From: Streptomyces sp. NBC_01304
Lineage (GTDB): Bacteria; Actinomycetota; Actinomycetes; Streptomycetales; Streptomycetaceae
Assembly: GCF_035975855.1 (NCBI RefSeq)
Contig: NZ_CP109055.1
Coordinates: 4,154,001-4,218,000, forward strand
Direction of reading: 5' to 3'
DNA length: 64,000 bases
Of this stretch, positions 51,368 through 59,329 are shown piece by piece. The notes below the pieces were generated by a model, which was not told the DNA's origin, did not search any database, and was given only the letters and a program-made list of their open reading frames with translations. The first letter of the stretch is position 1. Each line of letters begins with the position of its first letter. A program made the position numbers and the translations under genes.

Positions 51368-51439
51368 CGTCCTGAACCAGGACCCCGTCCTGAACCAGGA
51401 CCCCGTCCTGAACCCGGACCTCGACCTGATCCAGGACCG
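51368..51439 (+). repeat. Four 18-bp tandem repeats after peptidase 2
   Basis: CGTCCTGAACCAGGACCC three times, plus a fourth degenerate copy, starting 11 nt past the stop. Each unit contains the small palindrome GTCCTG-AAC-CAGGAC. It lies just before the terminator. Confidence 0.8.
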
Positions 51440-51450
51440 CTGACACCGGT

Positions 51451-51482
51451 GCCGTAGGTCCCGACCGGCCGGGACCTACGGC
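51451..51482 (+). terminator. Terminator after peptidase 2
   Basis: A perfect 13-bp stem (GCCGTAGGTCCCG and its complement) with a 6-nt loop. Beyond it, an AT-rich stretch (about 51505-51530) precedes peptidase 3 and may hold its promoter. Confidence 0.75.
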
Positions 51483-51576
51483 CCGCCGAGGCAACCTCCG
51501 AGTGCTTTTACTCTTCATTTACATAGATGAGGCGGCACGCGACAGTGCCCCTGGGGTGGAAGAGCAGGACACCGGC

Positions 51577-53190
51577 ATGGCCAACAAGTTCATACGCGTC
51601 GGCGTCCTCGCCACGGCGCTCGCCGTGGTCACCCTGGCGAGCTGCGACGACGGTGGCGCCGCCCGCTCGGGCAAGGCGCTGGGCAAGGCGGCCGAGCCGC
51701 CCAAGGAAGCCAGGAACCCCGAGCCCCGGCTGCCCGGGGCGCTGACCGGACAGCAGCTCAAGTGGTCCGCCTGCCCCGCCCCGTCCAAGGCGCAGGGCGG
51801 CGGGGACGCCCCCGGCGGCGATTGGCAGTGCGCCACCATGAAGGCGCCCCTCGACTACAAGAAGCCCGACGGCAAGACCATCGACGTGGCCCTGATCCGC
51901 CAACAGGCCACCGGCCCGGACCGCCGCATCGGCTCCCTCGTCTTCAACTTCGGCGGCCCCGGCGAGTCCGGTGTGGCGACGCTGCCCTGGGCCACCGAGG
52001 AGGACTACGCGGACCTCGGCGCCCGCTACGACCTGGTCAGCTTCGACCCGCGCGGCGTCGGCAACACCATCCCCGTGAGCTGCGGCGCCGGTTCCGAAGA
52101 CAGCACGGACGGCGAGGACATGGATGTGGAGGCGTACAACACCGCCTGCGAGAAGCACTCCGGCGACGTCCTCGCCCACGTCGGCACGTCGAGCACCGCG
52201 CGGGACATGGATCTGCTGCGGCAGACGCTCGGCGAGGACAAGCTGAACTACTTCGGGATCTCGTACGGCACCGAACTCGGCGGTGTCTACGCCCACTTGT
52301 TCCCGAAGAACGTGGGCCGCGCGGTCCTCGACGCCGCCGTGGACCCGACCCTGGACCAGGCGGAGATCGCCCTCGGCCAGACCAAGGGCTTCCAGCTGGC
52401 GCTCGACCACTTCACGAAGGACTGCGCCGAGAACCACACCTCCTGCCCCACCGGCACCGACCCGGCGAAGAGCAACGACCGCCTCAAGGCGCTCCTCGAC
52501 AAGCTGGACGAGGACCCGGCGAAGACGGACGACGGCCGCGAGGTCACCTCCGACATCGCGCTGACCGCCATCGCCAATTTCCTGTACGGCGGCGAGGACG
52601 CCTGGGAGTACCTGGTGGACGCCCTGCGCGAGGTGAAGGAGAGCGGCACCGCCAATGAACTCCTGCAGTCCGCCGACGAGTACAGCGGCCGTTACGAGAC
52701 GGCCCTGCGCCCCGGCCCCGGCAGCCGCCCCGGCCTCCGCCCCCGGAGCAAGGGCGAGCCCACCGCCAACAACTCCGAGGACGCCCTCACCGCGATCACC
52801 TGCGCCGACTCCGACCAGCGGTACGACGACTTCGAGGTCGACGACCTGATCCCCAAGTTCGAGAAGGCCTCGCCCATCTTCGGCGAGACCGACGCGATGA
52901 CCCTGTACACCTGCCTGGACTGGCCGGTGGAGGGCGAACGCTCGACCCCGGACGTGAGCGCCGAAGGGGCCTCGCCGATCCTGGTCATCGGCAACACGGG
53001 CGACCCGGCCACCCCGTTCGAGGGCTCGAAGCGGATGGCGAGGGAGCTCGGCGAGGGGGTCGGGGTGCATCTGACGGTGCGGGGCGAGGGACATGGCACG
53101 TACGGCGTGAACGGGTGCGCGACGAAGAAGGTCGACGCGTTCCTGCTCGACGGCAAGGTGCCCGAGCACGGCGCCACCTGTGACGCCTGA
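51577..53190 (+). CDS. Secreted lipoprotein peptidase, SlpD/Tap-like (3 of 4)
   Basis: 537 residues. Signal peptide and lipobox TLASC, then FNFGGPGESG (Glu replaces Gly in the oxyanion loop, a difference from the other three), GISYGTELGG, GDPATP and GEGHGTYGVN. A proline/glycine-rich insertion (PGPGSRPGLRPRSKG, around residue 395-410) is unique to this copy. ATG at 51577 has AGGA with 7-nt spacing. The stop is 58 nt before the next paralogue. Confidence 0.84.
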   Translation: MANKFIRVGVLATALAVVTLASCDDGGAARSGKALGKAAEPPKEARNPEPRLPGALTGQQLKWSACPAPSKAQGGGDAPGGDWQCATMKAPLDYKKPDGKTIDVALIRQQATGPDRRIGSLVFNFGGPGESGVATLPWATEEDYADLGARYDLVSFDPRGVGNTIPVSCGAGSEDSTDGEDMDVEAYNTACEKHSGDVLAHVGTSSTARDMDLLRQTLGEDKLNYFGISYGTELGGVYAHLFPKNVGRAVLDAAVDPTLDQAEIALGQTKGFQLALDHFTKDCAENHTSCPTGTDPAKSNDRLKALLDKLDEDPAKTDDGREVTSDIALTAIANFLYGGEDAWEYLVDALREVKESGTANELLQSADEYSGRYETALRPGPGSRPGLRPRSKGEPTANNSEDALTAITCADSDQRYDDFEVDDLIPKFEKASPIFGETDAMTLYTCLDWPVEGERSTPDVSAEGASPILVIGNTGDPATPFEGSKRMARELGEGVGVHLTVRGEGHGTYGVNGCATKKVDAFLLDGKVPEHGATCDA

Positions 53191-53248
53191 GCCGCGCCGC
53201 ACGCTTCATCGACGTACCGCAAAAAGATCACAAGGAGCAGCAACACAC

Positions 53249-54811
53249 ATGGCGACTCTCATACGGTCCGCAGCACTCGCTGCCGCGACCCTGCTGGCCG
53301 TCACGGCCGCAGCCGGCTGCAGCAGCGGCGCGAAGGACGAAGGGGCGCCGTCCAAGTCCCCCACGAGCCAGGAGAAGAACGGGGATGCCGAGCCCGGCGC
53401 ACTGCCCGCGGCCCTGACCGGCCAGCAGCTCGACTGGGCCGGCTGCGAGGCACCGTCCGTGGCGCAGGGCGGCGGCGACGCCCCGGGCAAGGGCTGGGAG
53501 TGCGCGACCATGAAGGCGCCCCTGGACCATGCGAAGCCGACCGGCGAGACCATCGAGATCGCCCTGATCCGCAAGCAGGCCACGGACAAGGACAAGCGGA
53601 TCGGCTCGCTCGTCTACAACTTCGGCGGCCCCGGCGGCTCGGGCGTCGCGACCCTGCCGTGGGCGGCGGAGGAGTACGGCGACCTGGGCGAGCGCTATGA
53701 CCTGGTCAGCTTCGACCCGCGCGGCGTCGGCGACACGATCCCCGTCAAGTGCCTGACGGACAAGGAGATCGACGAGGAGCGCGCGACCGACGAGGACGCC
53801 CCTCGCAACGCCTCCGAGGAGAAGGAGTTCCTCCAGGACGACAAGGAGTACTCCGAGACCTGCGAGCAGAAGAGCGGCAAGTACCTGCCGTACGTCGGCA
53901 CGAAGGACACCGCCCGCGACATGGACCTGATGCGGCAGGTCCTCGGCGACAAGAAGCTGAACTACTTCGGCATCTCGTACGGCACCGAACTGGGCGGCGT
54001 CTACGCCCACTTGTTCCCGAAGAACGTCGGGCGGACCGTCTTCGACGCGGTGGTCGACCCGACCGCGGACACCGTGCGCAGCTCCATCGACCAGATCAAG
54101 GGCTTCCAGCTCGCGCTCGACAACTACCTCAAGAGCACCGGGCAGGACCCCAAGACGGGGAGCGAGAAGCTGGCCCGGCTGCTCGACCGGATCGAGGAGA
54201 GCCCGCTGCCCACGGACACCGGCCGCAAGCTGACCCGCGGCGGCGCGACGACCGGCATCGCCAGTCTGCTCTACGCCGAGAAGTACTGGGACTGGCTGAC
54301 CCAGGCCCTGGACGAGGCCGAGGCCGGCACGGGCAACCAGCTGCTCAGCTATGCGGACCAGTACCTCGACCGCGACGAGAAGGGCCGCTACTCCAACTCG
54401 ACCACGGCCATGGGCGCGATCCGCTGCGCGGACACCAGCGAGCGCCTCACCATCGCCGACGCGAAGAAGCACATGGCCGAGTTCGAGGCGGCCTCCCCCG
54501 TCTTCGGCCGGGACTCGGCCTGGGGCCTGGTCAACTGTGCGCACTGGCCCGTCAAGGGCAGCACCGTGCACCCCGTGGTGTCCGCGCCCGGCGCCGACCC
54601 CATCGTCGTGATCGGCAACGCGGGCGACCCGGCGACCCCGGTCGCCGGCGCCAAGAAGATGGCGGCGGAGCTCGGCAAGGACGTCGGCGTGAACATCACG
54701 GTGCAGGGCGAGGGCCACGGCACGTACGGCGTGAACTCCTGCGCCACCAAGGCGGTTGACGGCTATCTGCTGGACGGCAAGGTCCCGTCGGACGGGCTGA
54801 CCTGCAAGTAG
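53249..54811 (+). CDS. Secreted lipoprotein peptidase, SlpD/Tap-like (4 of 4)
   Basis: 520 residues with signal peptide, lipobox TAAAGC, FGGPGGSG, GISYGTELGG, GDPATP and GEGHGTYGVNSC, the same catalytic layout as its paralogues. ATG at 53249 has AAGGAG 11 nt upstream. It likely shares a transcript with copy 3. It is followed by a strong bidirectional terminator. Four diverged copies suggest different substrate preferences or dosage; which is not knowable from sequence alone. Confidence 0.85.
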   Translation: MATLIRSAALAAATLLAVTAAAGCSSGAKDEGAPSKSPTSQEKNGDAEPGALPAALTGQQLDWAGCEAPSVAQGGGDAPGKGWECATMKAPLDHAKPTGETIEIALIRKQATDKDKRIGSLVYNFGGPGGSGVATLPWAAEEYGDLGERYDLVSFDPRGVGDTIPVKCLTDKEIDEERATDEDAPRNASEEKEFLQDDKEYSETCEQKSGKYLPYVGTKDTARDMDLMRQVLGDKKLNYFGISYGTELGGVYAHLFPKNVGRTVFDAVVDPTADTVRSSIDQIKGFQLALDNYLKSTGQDPKTGSEKLARLLDRIEESPLPTDTGRKLTRGGATTGIASLLYAEKYWDWLTQALDEAEAGTGNQLLSYADQYLDRDEKGRYSNSTTAMGAIRCADTSERLTIADAKKHMAEFEAASPVFGRDSAWGLVNCAHWPVKGSTVHPVVSAPGADPIVVIGNAGDPATPVAGAKKMAAELGKDVGVNITVQGEGHGTYGVNSCATKAVDGYLLDGKVPSDGLTCK

Positions 54812-54816
54812 GCACA

Positions 54817-54861
54817 CGTAATCGGGGCCCGTCCGCGCGCTGCGGACGGGCCCCGATTACG
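54817..54861. terminator. Strong terminator between peptidase 4 and moeZ
   Basis: A perfect 20-bp stem (starting CGTAATCGGGGCCCGTCCGC) with a 5-nt loop between convergent genes; one of the strongest hairpins in the window. Confidence 0.9.
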
Positions 54862-54872
54862 TACAACAGGTA

Positions 54873-56051
54873 CTAGTAAACCGGCTTGTCGGGCTCGATC
54901 TGGTGGACCCAGCCGATCACGCCGCCGCCGACGTGCACCGCGTCGGAGAAGCCCGCGTTCTTCAGGACGGCCAGGACCTCCGCGGAGCGGACGCCCGTCT
55001 TGCAGTGCAGGACGATCTTCTTGTCCTGCGGGAGGCCTTCGAGGGCGGTGCCCATCAGGAACTCGTTCTTGGGGATCAGCTTGGCGCCGGGGATCGAGAC
55101 GATCTCGTACTCGTTCTGCTCGCGTACGTCGATGATCTCGATGTTCTCGCCCTCGTCGATCCACTCCTTGAGCTGCTTGGGAGTGATCGTCGAGCCGAGC
55201 GCGGCCTCCTGGGCCTCGTCGGACACGACGCCGCAGAAGGCCTCGTAGTCGATGAGCTCGGTGACGGTCGGGTTCTCGCCGCAGACCGCGCACTCGGGGT
55301 CCTTGCGGACCTTGACCTGGCGGTACTGCATCTCCAGGGCGTCGTAGATCATCAGGCGGCCGACCAGCGGGTCGCCGATGCCGGCCAGGAGCTTGATGGC
55401 CTCGGTGACCTGGATGGAGCCGATCGAGGCGCAGAGCACACCGAGGACGCCGCCCTCGGCGCAGGAGGGAACCATGCCCGGCGGGGGCGGCTCCGGGTAG
55501 AGGCAGCGGTAGCACGGGCCGTGCTCCGACCAGAACACGCTCGCCTGACCGTCGAAGCGGTAGATCGAGCCCCACACGTACGGCTTGTCGAGCAGCACGC
55601 ACGCGTCGTTGACCAGGTAACGGGTCGCGAAGTTGTCCGTACCGTCAACGATCAGGTCGTACTGGGAGAAAATGTCCATCACGTTCTCGGCCTCGAGCCG
55701 CTCTTCGTGAAGGATCACGTTCACATACGGGTTGATCCCGAGCACCGAGTCCTTGGCGGACTGCGCCTTGGAGCGGCCGATGTCCGCCTGGCTGTGGATG
55801 ATCTGGCGCTGCAGGTTCGACTCGTCGACCTCGTCGAACTCCACGATGCCGAGCGTGCCCACGCCGGCCGCGGCCAGGTACATGAGGGCAGGCGAGCCCA
55901 GGCCGCCGGCGCCGACACACAGCACCTTGGCGTTCTTCAGCCGCTTCTGCCCGTCCATCCCGACATCGGGGATGATCAGGTGGCGGGAGTACCTGCGGAC
56001 CTCGTCGACGGTGAGCTCTGCAGCAGGCTCAACCAAGGGTGGCAGCGACAC
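54873..56051 (-). CDS. moeZ: Adenylyltransferase/sulfurtransferase MoeZ (ThiF-rhodanese fusion)
   Basis: 392 residues. An N-terminal E1-like domain (CVGAGGLGSPALMYLAAAGVG, then VDGTDNF) with two CxxC zinc pairs (CYRC and CAVC), and a C-terminal rhodanese domain with the active-site Cys in LHCKTGVRS. It adenylates and sulfurates small sulfur-carrier proteins (MoaD and ThiS/CysO types), so it serves molybdopterin and other thio-cofactor pathways. GTG at 56051 has GGAG 6 nt upstream. A GGAACA...TGTTC inverted repeat lies just upstream (about 56080-56096), function unknown. It is same-strand with the polysaccharide genes but is preceded by a 66-bp gap. Confidence 0.92.
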   Translation of the reverse strand: MSLPPLVEPAAELTVDEVRRYSRHLIIPDVGMDGQKRLKNAKVLCVGAGGLGSPALMYLAAAGVGTLGIVEFDEVDESNLQRQIIHSQADIGRSKAQSAKDSVLGINPYVNVILHEERLEAENVMDIFSQYDLIVDGTDNFATRYLVNDACVLLDKPYVWGSIYRFDGQASVFWSEHGPCYRCLYPEPPPPGMVPSCAEGGVLGVLCASIGSIQVTEAIKLLAGIGDPLVGRLMIYDALEMQYRQVKVRKDPECAVCGENPTVTELIDYEAFCGVVSDEAQEAALGSTITPKQLKEWIDEGENIEIIDVREQNEYEIVSIPGAKLIPKNEFLMGTALEGLPQDKKIVLHCKTGVRSAEVLAVLKNAGFSDAVHVGGGVIGWVHQIEPDKPVY

Positions 56052-56117
56052 GGGGACTCCGTAGATCGTTGGTATTGCGGAACAGTTGTTCTTCCCGTAA
56101 CGCTGCCACACCCTTCT

Positions 56118-56870
56118 TCATTCCGAGACACCGCGTCCGATACGCGAGACGAATTCGTCCCAGTAACCGGGCATCGCCTCCCACGGGTCGACCGTGCCGT
56201 GGCGGTCGGAGCGGTCCGTGAAGTACACCGTCGCGGCGCCCTGCCAGCGCGCGATGCGCAGTGCCTCTTCGAGGTGGCGGCGGGGCACGCCGTGCACGAA
56301 GTGGCAGAAGCGCTCGGGCGGATACTCCGCGGTCCACTCGGCGACCTGGGACCAGCGGTAGTCGGTCCAGGCGCCGGAGAAGGTCACCAACTGGTCGGCG
56401 GTCTCGGCGTATCCGGGGTAGGGGTGCATGCCGTGGCCGAGGACGAGGTGACTGTCGTCGCTCAGCGCCCTGAGGGTCGTGGTGATCCGCCGGACCTCCG
56501 GCAGGACGGCCCGCTCGGTGGGGCAGCGGTCCAGATAGAAGCCGTCCACGCGGTACCAGTCGAGGAAGCGGTGGGCGTCGGAGACCAGCTCGCCGAAGGT
56601 GCGGGCGCCGTAGGCCAGGTCGAGATGGCCGAGGACGCGGCCGCCCGCGTTGCGGAGCTTGCCTGCGGCGGTGAGGCAATGGGGATCGGGGCGAGCTCCC
56701 GGCCCATTGGCGACATTTAAGACAGTCCAGCGCAAAGGGGTTGCCGGGCGGGTCAGTTCGGCCCACTCGGCCGGGGCCATCAGCGGGTGCGCGTATCCGG
56801 GTACGCCCACCCCCATCGCGAGGGCGCCGGACCGGGCCTCGGCGCCCTTCGTGGTCGTCAGATGCGACAT
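56118..56870 (-). CDS. Spherulin-4-like protein (GH114-like TIM-barrel hydrolase)
   Basis: 250 residues, similar in layout to spherulation-specific family 4, which is related to GH114 endo-alpha-1,4-polygalactosaminidases. The N-terminus has MGVGVPGYAHPLMAP and LNVANGPGARPD, the barrel strand VLGHLDLAYG, and DGFYLDRCPTE, where the acidic residues of the barrel (FYLDR) suggest catalysis. No signal peptide is visible, so it may be cytoplasmic or exported by a partner. ATG at 56870 overlaps the end of the epimerase gene by 13 bp. A role in cutting or trimming an aminosugar polymer is inferred. Confidence 0.82.
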   Translation of the reverse strand: MSHLTTTKGAEARSGALAMGVGVPGYAHPLMAPAEWAELTRPATPLRWTVLNVANGPGARPDPHCLTAAGKLRNAGGRVLGHLDLAYGARTFGELVSDAHRFLDWYRVDGFYLDRCPTERAVLPEVRRITTTLRALSDDSHLVLGHGMHPYPGYAETADQLVTFSGAWTDYRWSQVAEWTAEYPPERFCHFVHGVPRRHLEEALRIARWQGAATVYFTDRSDRHGTVDPWEAMPGYWDEFVSRIGRGVSE

Positions 56871-57814
56871 GCGGCCTCCATCCAGATGTCGGCGAGCGAC
56901 TCTTCGAGGTTGATCCGGGGCCGCCAGCCGAGCCGGTCGCGGGCAGTCCGTACGTCGGCCTGCTGCCAGCTGCCGCAGCCGTCCGGGTACGGGAACGCGG
57001 CCGGCGAGCCCAACTCCGATTCGGAGCGGGGGTGGCTCAGGGATGGCCGTCCGCCCGGTCCGGAATCGAGCTCGTGCAGCGCGCCCGCGTACCCGGCGAC
57101 CCTGGCCAGCACGGCAGCCGCGTCGCGCAGCCGGATGGCCCGCCCCGAACCGATGTTGACCACGCCCTGCGCGGCGGACAGCGAGGCGGCGTGCACGGCC
57201 CTCGCCACATCCCGTACGTCGACGAAGTCGCGCTGCACCCCGAGCCCGCTGAGCTTGAGCTCACCGTCACCGGCCTGCATCGCGCGGCGCATGGCCTCGG
57301 CGAGGCGGCCCAGCGGGGAGCCCGCGGGGGTGCCGGGCCCGGCGGGCGAGAAGACGCGCAGGACGACGGCATCCAGATCCGAGCCGAGGACCAGCTCGGT
57401 CGCGGCGAGCTTGCTGACGCCGTACGGGCCGCCGGGGCGCGGAACCGCGTCCTCGGGGGTGGAGGAGCCGGGCTGGCTGGGCCCGTACTCGGCGGCGCAG
57501 CCCAGCTGCACGAGGCGCGCCCCGCAGCCGCTGCGCCGCAGGGCCTCGCAGACAGTCGCGACGGCCACGGTGTTGTGCCGGGTCAGGTCGCGGGCGCCGC
57601 CCCTGGTGGCTCCGGCGCAGTTGACGACGACTCCGGGGTGGACGGCGTCGAGGAAGCGGGCGAGCGCGCCGGGGCTGCCGCCCGCGAGGTCGAACCGCAC
57701 GTCCGCGTCGTCGCCGCGCCCTAGCGCGGTCAGCTGCACGGCCGGGTCGGCAAGCAGCCGCTCGGCGACGAAGCGGCCCAGGTATCCATTGGCTCCCAGC
57801 AAGAGCACCCTCAT
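56858..57814 (-). CDS. NAD-dependent nucleotide-sugar epimerase/dehydratase
   Basis: 318 residues of the extended SDR type. GANGYLGRFVAERLL is the NAD-binding GxxGxxG (residues 7-21), and YGVSKLAATE supplies the catalytic YxxxK (about residue 130). It lacks an obvious signal. With the spherulin-4-like protein and a PelF-like glycosyltransferase nearby, a UDP-GlcNAc/UDP-GalNAc 4-epimerase role (PelX-like) is the leading guess. ATG at 57814 has CGGAGG 6 nt upstream, and the start overlaps the stop of a tiny ORF, so translation may be coupled. Confidence 0.82.
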   Translation of the reverse strand: MRVLLLGANGYLGRFVAERLLADPAVQLTALGRGDDADVRFDLAGGSPGALARFLDAVHPGVVVNCAGATRGGARDLTRHNTVAVATVCEALRRSGCGARLVQLGCAAEYGPSQPGSSTPEDAVPRPGGPYGVSKLAATELVLGSDLDAVVLRVFSPAGPGTPAGSPLGRLAEAMRRAMQAGDGELKLSGLGVQRDFVDVRDVARAVHAASLSAAQGVVNIGSGRAIRLRDAAAVLARVAGYAGALHELDSGPGGRPSLSHPRSESELGSPAAFPYPDGCGSWQQADVRTARDRLGWRPRINLEESLADIWMEAACRI

Positions 57815-57858
57815 CGGGCGCCTCCGGAGTTAGCGGCCCAGCACTTGGGGGTGGTCAT
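57811..57858 (-). CDS. Putative 15-aa leader ORF coupled to the epimerase gene
   Basis: ATG at 57858 preceded by GAAGGAG with 8-nt spacing. It encodes MTTPKCWAANSGGAR, and its TGA overlaps the epimerase ATG. The strong ribosome site and exact overlap favour real translation as a coupling or regulatory mini-gene. Whether the peptide has a function is unknown. A TATAAG -10-like element (57971-57976, minus strand) lies about 110 nt upstream, but no matching -35 is clear. The gap 57859-58078 otherwise holds only the G-rich tract. Confidence 0.45.
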   Translation of the reverse strand: MTTPKCWAANSGGAR

Positions 57859-58038
57859 CTGGCGTTCTCCTTCGTGGCATCGCTGTCGACTTGAGTCCCG
57901 CGGTGTCGGCCACGCGGGCTGGGGCCTCCGGCCGGGGCTGGGGGCGCTGGTAAGTGGGGGAAAACGGACACTTATATCGGGGCGAAACGGTCGCCGAGTT
58001 GTCCCTTTCCCCCCACAAGCACTTCGGGGGTCGCGCCC

Positions 58039-58073
58039 GGGGCGGGGGGTGGGGGTGGGGGTGGGGTGGGGGG
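58039..58073 (+). other. G-rich tract (potential G-quadruplex)
   Basis: Six runs of four to six G separated by single T or C, on the plus strand, just downstream of the membrane protein stop (58079). On the minus strand it is a C-rich, i-motif-like run. It could slow polymerase or act in termination. Confidence 0.55.
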
Positions 58074-58078
58074 CCGCC

Positions 58079-59329
58079 TCATCGCGGGGCGCCGGTCGGT
58101 GTCGGGGCGTGGGCCGAAGCCCGGGTCAGAGTCCGGGCCGCCTGGGCCAGGAGGGCCAGCGCCGCGCCTCCGCAGGCGAGGGTCGGAACCGCCCCCACGC
58201 CGAGCGCCGAGGCCAAGGCCTCGACCGGGGCGGCAAGAGCGCCACACCCGGGCAGCCGCCCACCAAGAACCAGGGCAAGAGCGAGCACCTCCGCGCCGCA
58301 GGCCCAGCCCAGCGCCGAGGCGGGCGCGTCCGGGAAGCCGTAGACGGCGAGGAGCCGGGCGAGCAGGAGCAGGGCGCCGAGGGCCACCCCCGGGGCGAGC
58401 CCCGCGGGCTCCCCGAGGACCGCCCCCGCGACGACGAGCAGCAGGGCGAGGCAGGCCAGGAAGAGCCCGAACACGCCGCCCAGCAAGGGCCGGACGCCCG
58501 CCGCGAACTCCGCGAGGCCCCGGCTCACCTCCAGCCGCCGCCCCGCCTGCGCCGCGAACAGCCGGGCGCACCAGGCCGCGGGCCCCACGGACAGGGCGAG
58601 CCCGAGCACGGGGGCCGTGGCCGGCGGCCAGAGCTCGTCGGGCCCGCCGGCCAGCGCCCCGCGCAGGAGCCCGTCGCCGAGGAGCGCGTACGCCAGCAGC
58701 CAGCAGGTCCACAGCCGCGTGGCGGGGACCGTGCGTCCGGCCACGAACAGCGGCCCGTGCCTGAGACCCATCCGCAGCGCTCCCGCCACGGCCAGCGCCC
58801 CGACCAGGAGCACGACGAGCCGCGCCCGCCCGCCGGTCAGCTGCACTCCCGTGACGGCCACCGCGCAGACCGCGCCCGGCAGCATGGCCAGGGCGGCCCA
58901 GCCGGCCGGCGGCGCGGGCAGGGGCGTCACCCGCGAGCCCGGCCCCTGTGCGGCGTCGGCCGCACCTGGCTCGGCGCCGCGGGGCACGCGCGCGTACATC
59001 TCCTCGGCGAGCGAGAACACGTCGCGGTGCCGGAAGCGCGCGGCCGTCCGGTCGGTGACGCCGTGCGCCTCCAGGCCGGCCGCGATCTCCAGCGGGTCCA
59101 CGGCGCGGTGGCACAGCTCGCGGTGCCGGTGCATCAGGGCCTTCACGGGGTCGACGGCGCCGCGCCGCGGGGTTCTGCGCGGCTTCTCCGCCGAGGACCG
59201 CGCGGCCCGTGCGGCACGCGGGGTGAGCGCGGAGGTGGCCAGGATCTCTTCGGAGCGTGTGTCCCAGCTGCCTGCGCCGCCCGGCGTCATCGGCGTATCG
59301 GCGGAGTCCGCCTGCGGTCCGTCGCTCAC
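58079..59329 (-). CDS. Polytopic membrane protein of the glycan cluster
   Basis: 416 residues. The first about 130 residues are soluble and Arg-rich, with a conserved-looking LCHRAVDPLEIAAGLEAHGV and FSLAEEMYARVPR segment. About eight to nine hydrophobic helices follow, including LVVLLVGALAVAGALRMGL, LFLACLALLLVVAGAVLG and ALGALLLLARLLAVYGF. No transporter or flippase motif is recognised; it occupies the position where a PelG- or PelD/E-type membrane partner might be, but it is not demonstrably one. GTG at 59329 overlaps the glycosyltransferase stop (GTGA), so the two are translated together. Confidence 0.75.
   Translation of the reverse strand: MSDGPQADSADTPMTPGGAGSWDTRSEEILATSALTPRAARAARSSAEKPRRTPRRGAVDPVKALMHRHRELCHRAVDPLEIAAGLEAHGVTDRTAARFRHRDVFSLAEEMYARVPRGAEPGAADAAQGPGSRVTPLPAPPAGWAALAMLPGAVCAVAVTGVQLTGGRARLVVLLVGALAVAGALRMGLRHGPLFVAGRTVPATRLWTCWLLAYALLGDGLLRGALAGGPDELWPPATAPVLGLALSVGPAAWCARLFAAQAGRRLEVSRGLAEFAAGVRPLLGGVFGLFLACLALLLVVAGAVLGEPAGLAPGVALGALLLLARLLAVYGFPDAPASALGWACGAEVLALALVLGGRLPGCGALAAPVEALASALGVGAVPTLACGGAALALLAQAARTLTRASAHAPTPTGAPR

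Noticed and set aside
51502..53246. Short hydrophobic N-termini (MLLLFIYIDEAA and MLLLLVIFLRYVDEA) upstream of peptidase genes in opposite orientations
   Set aside because: The match is short and partly driven by composition. The proteins start later with good ribosome sites. I could not support an inverted element.
56080..56096. GGAACA...TGTTC inverted repeat upstream of moeZ as a SigR promoter or operator
   Set aside because: It lacks the SigR spacing and -10. It may be an operator but nothing else supports it.
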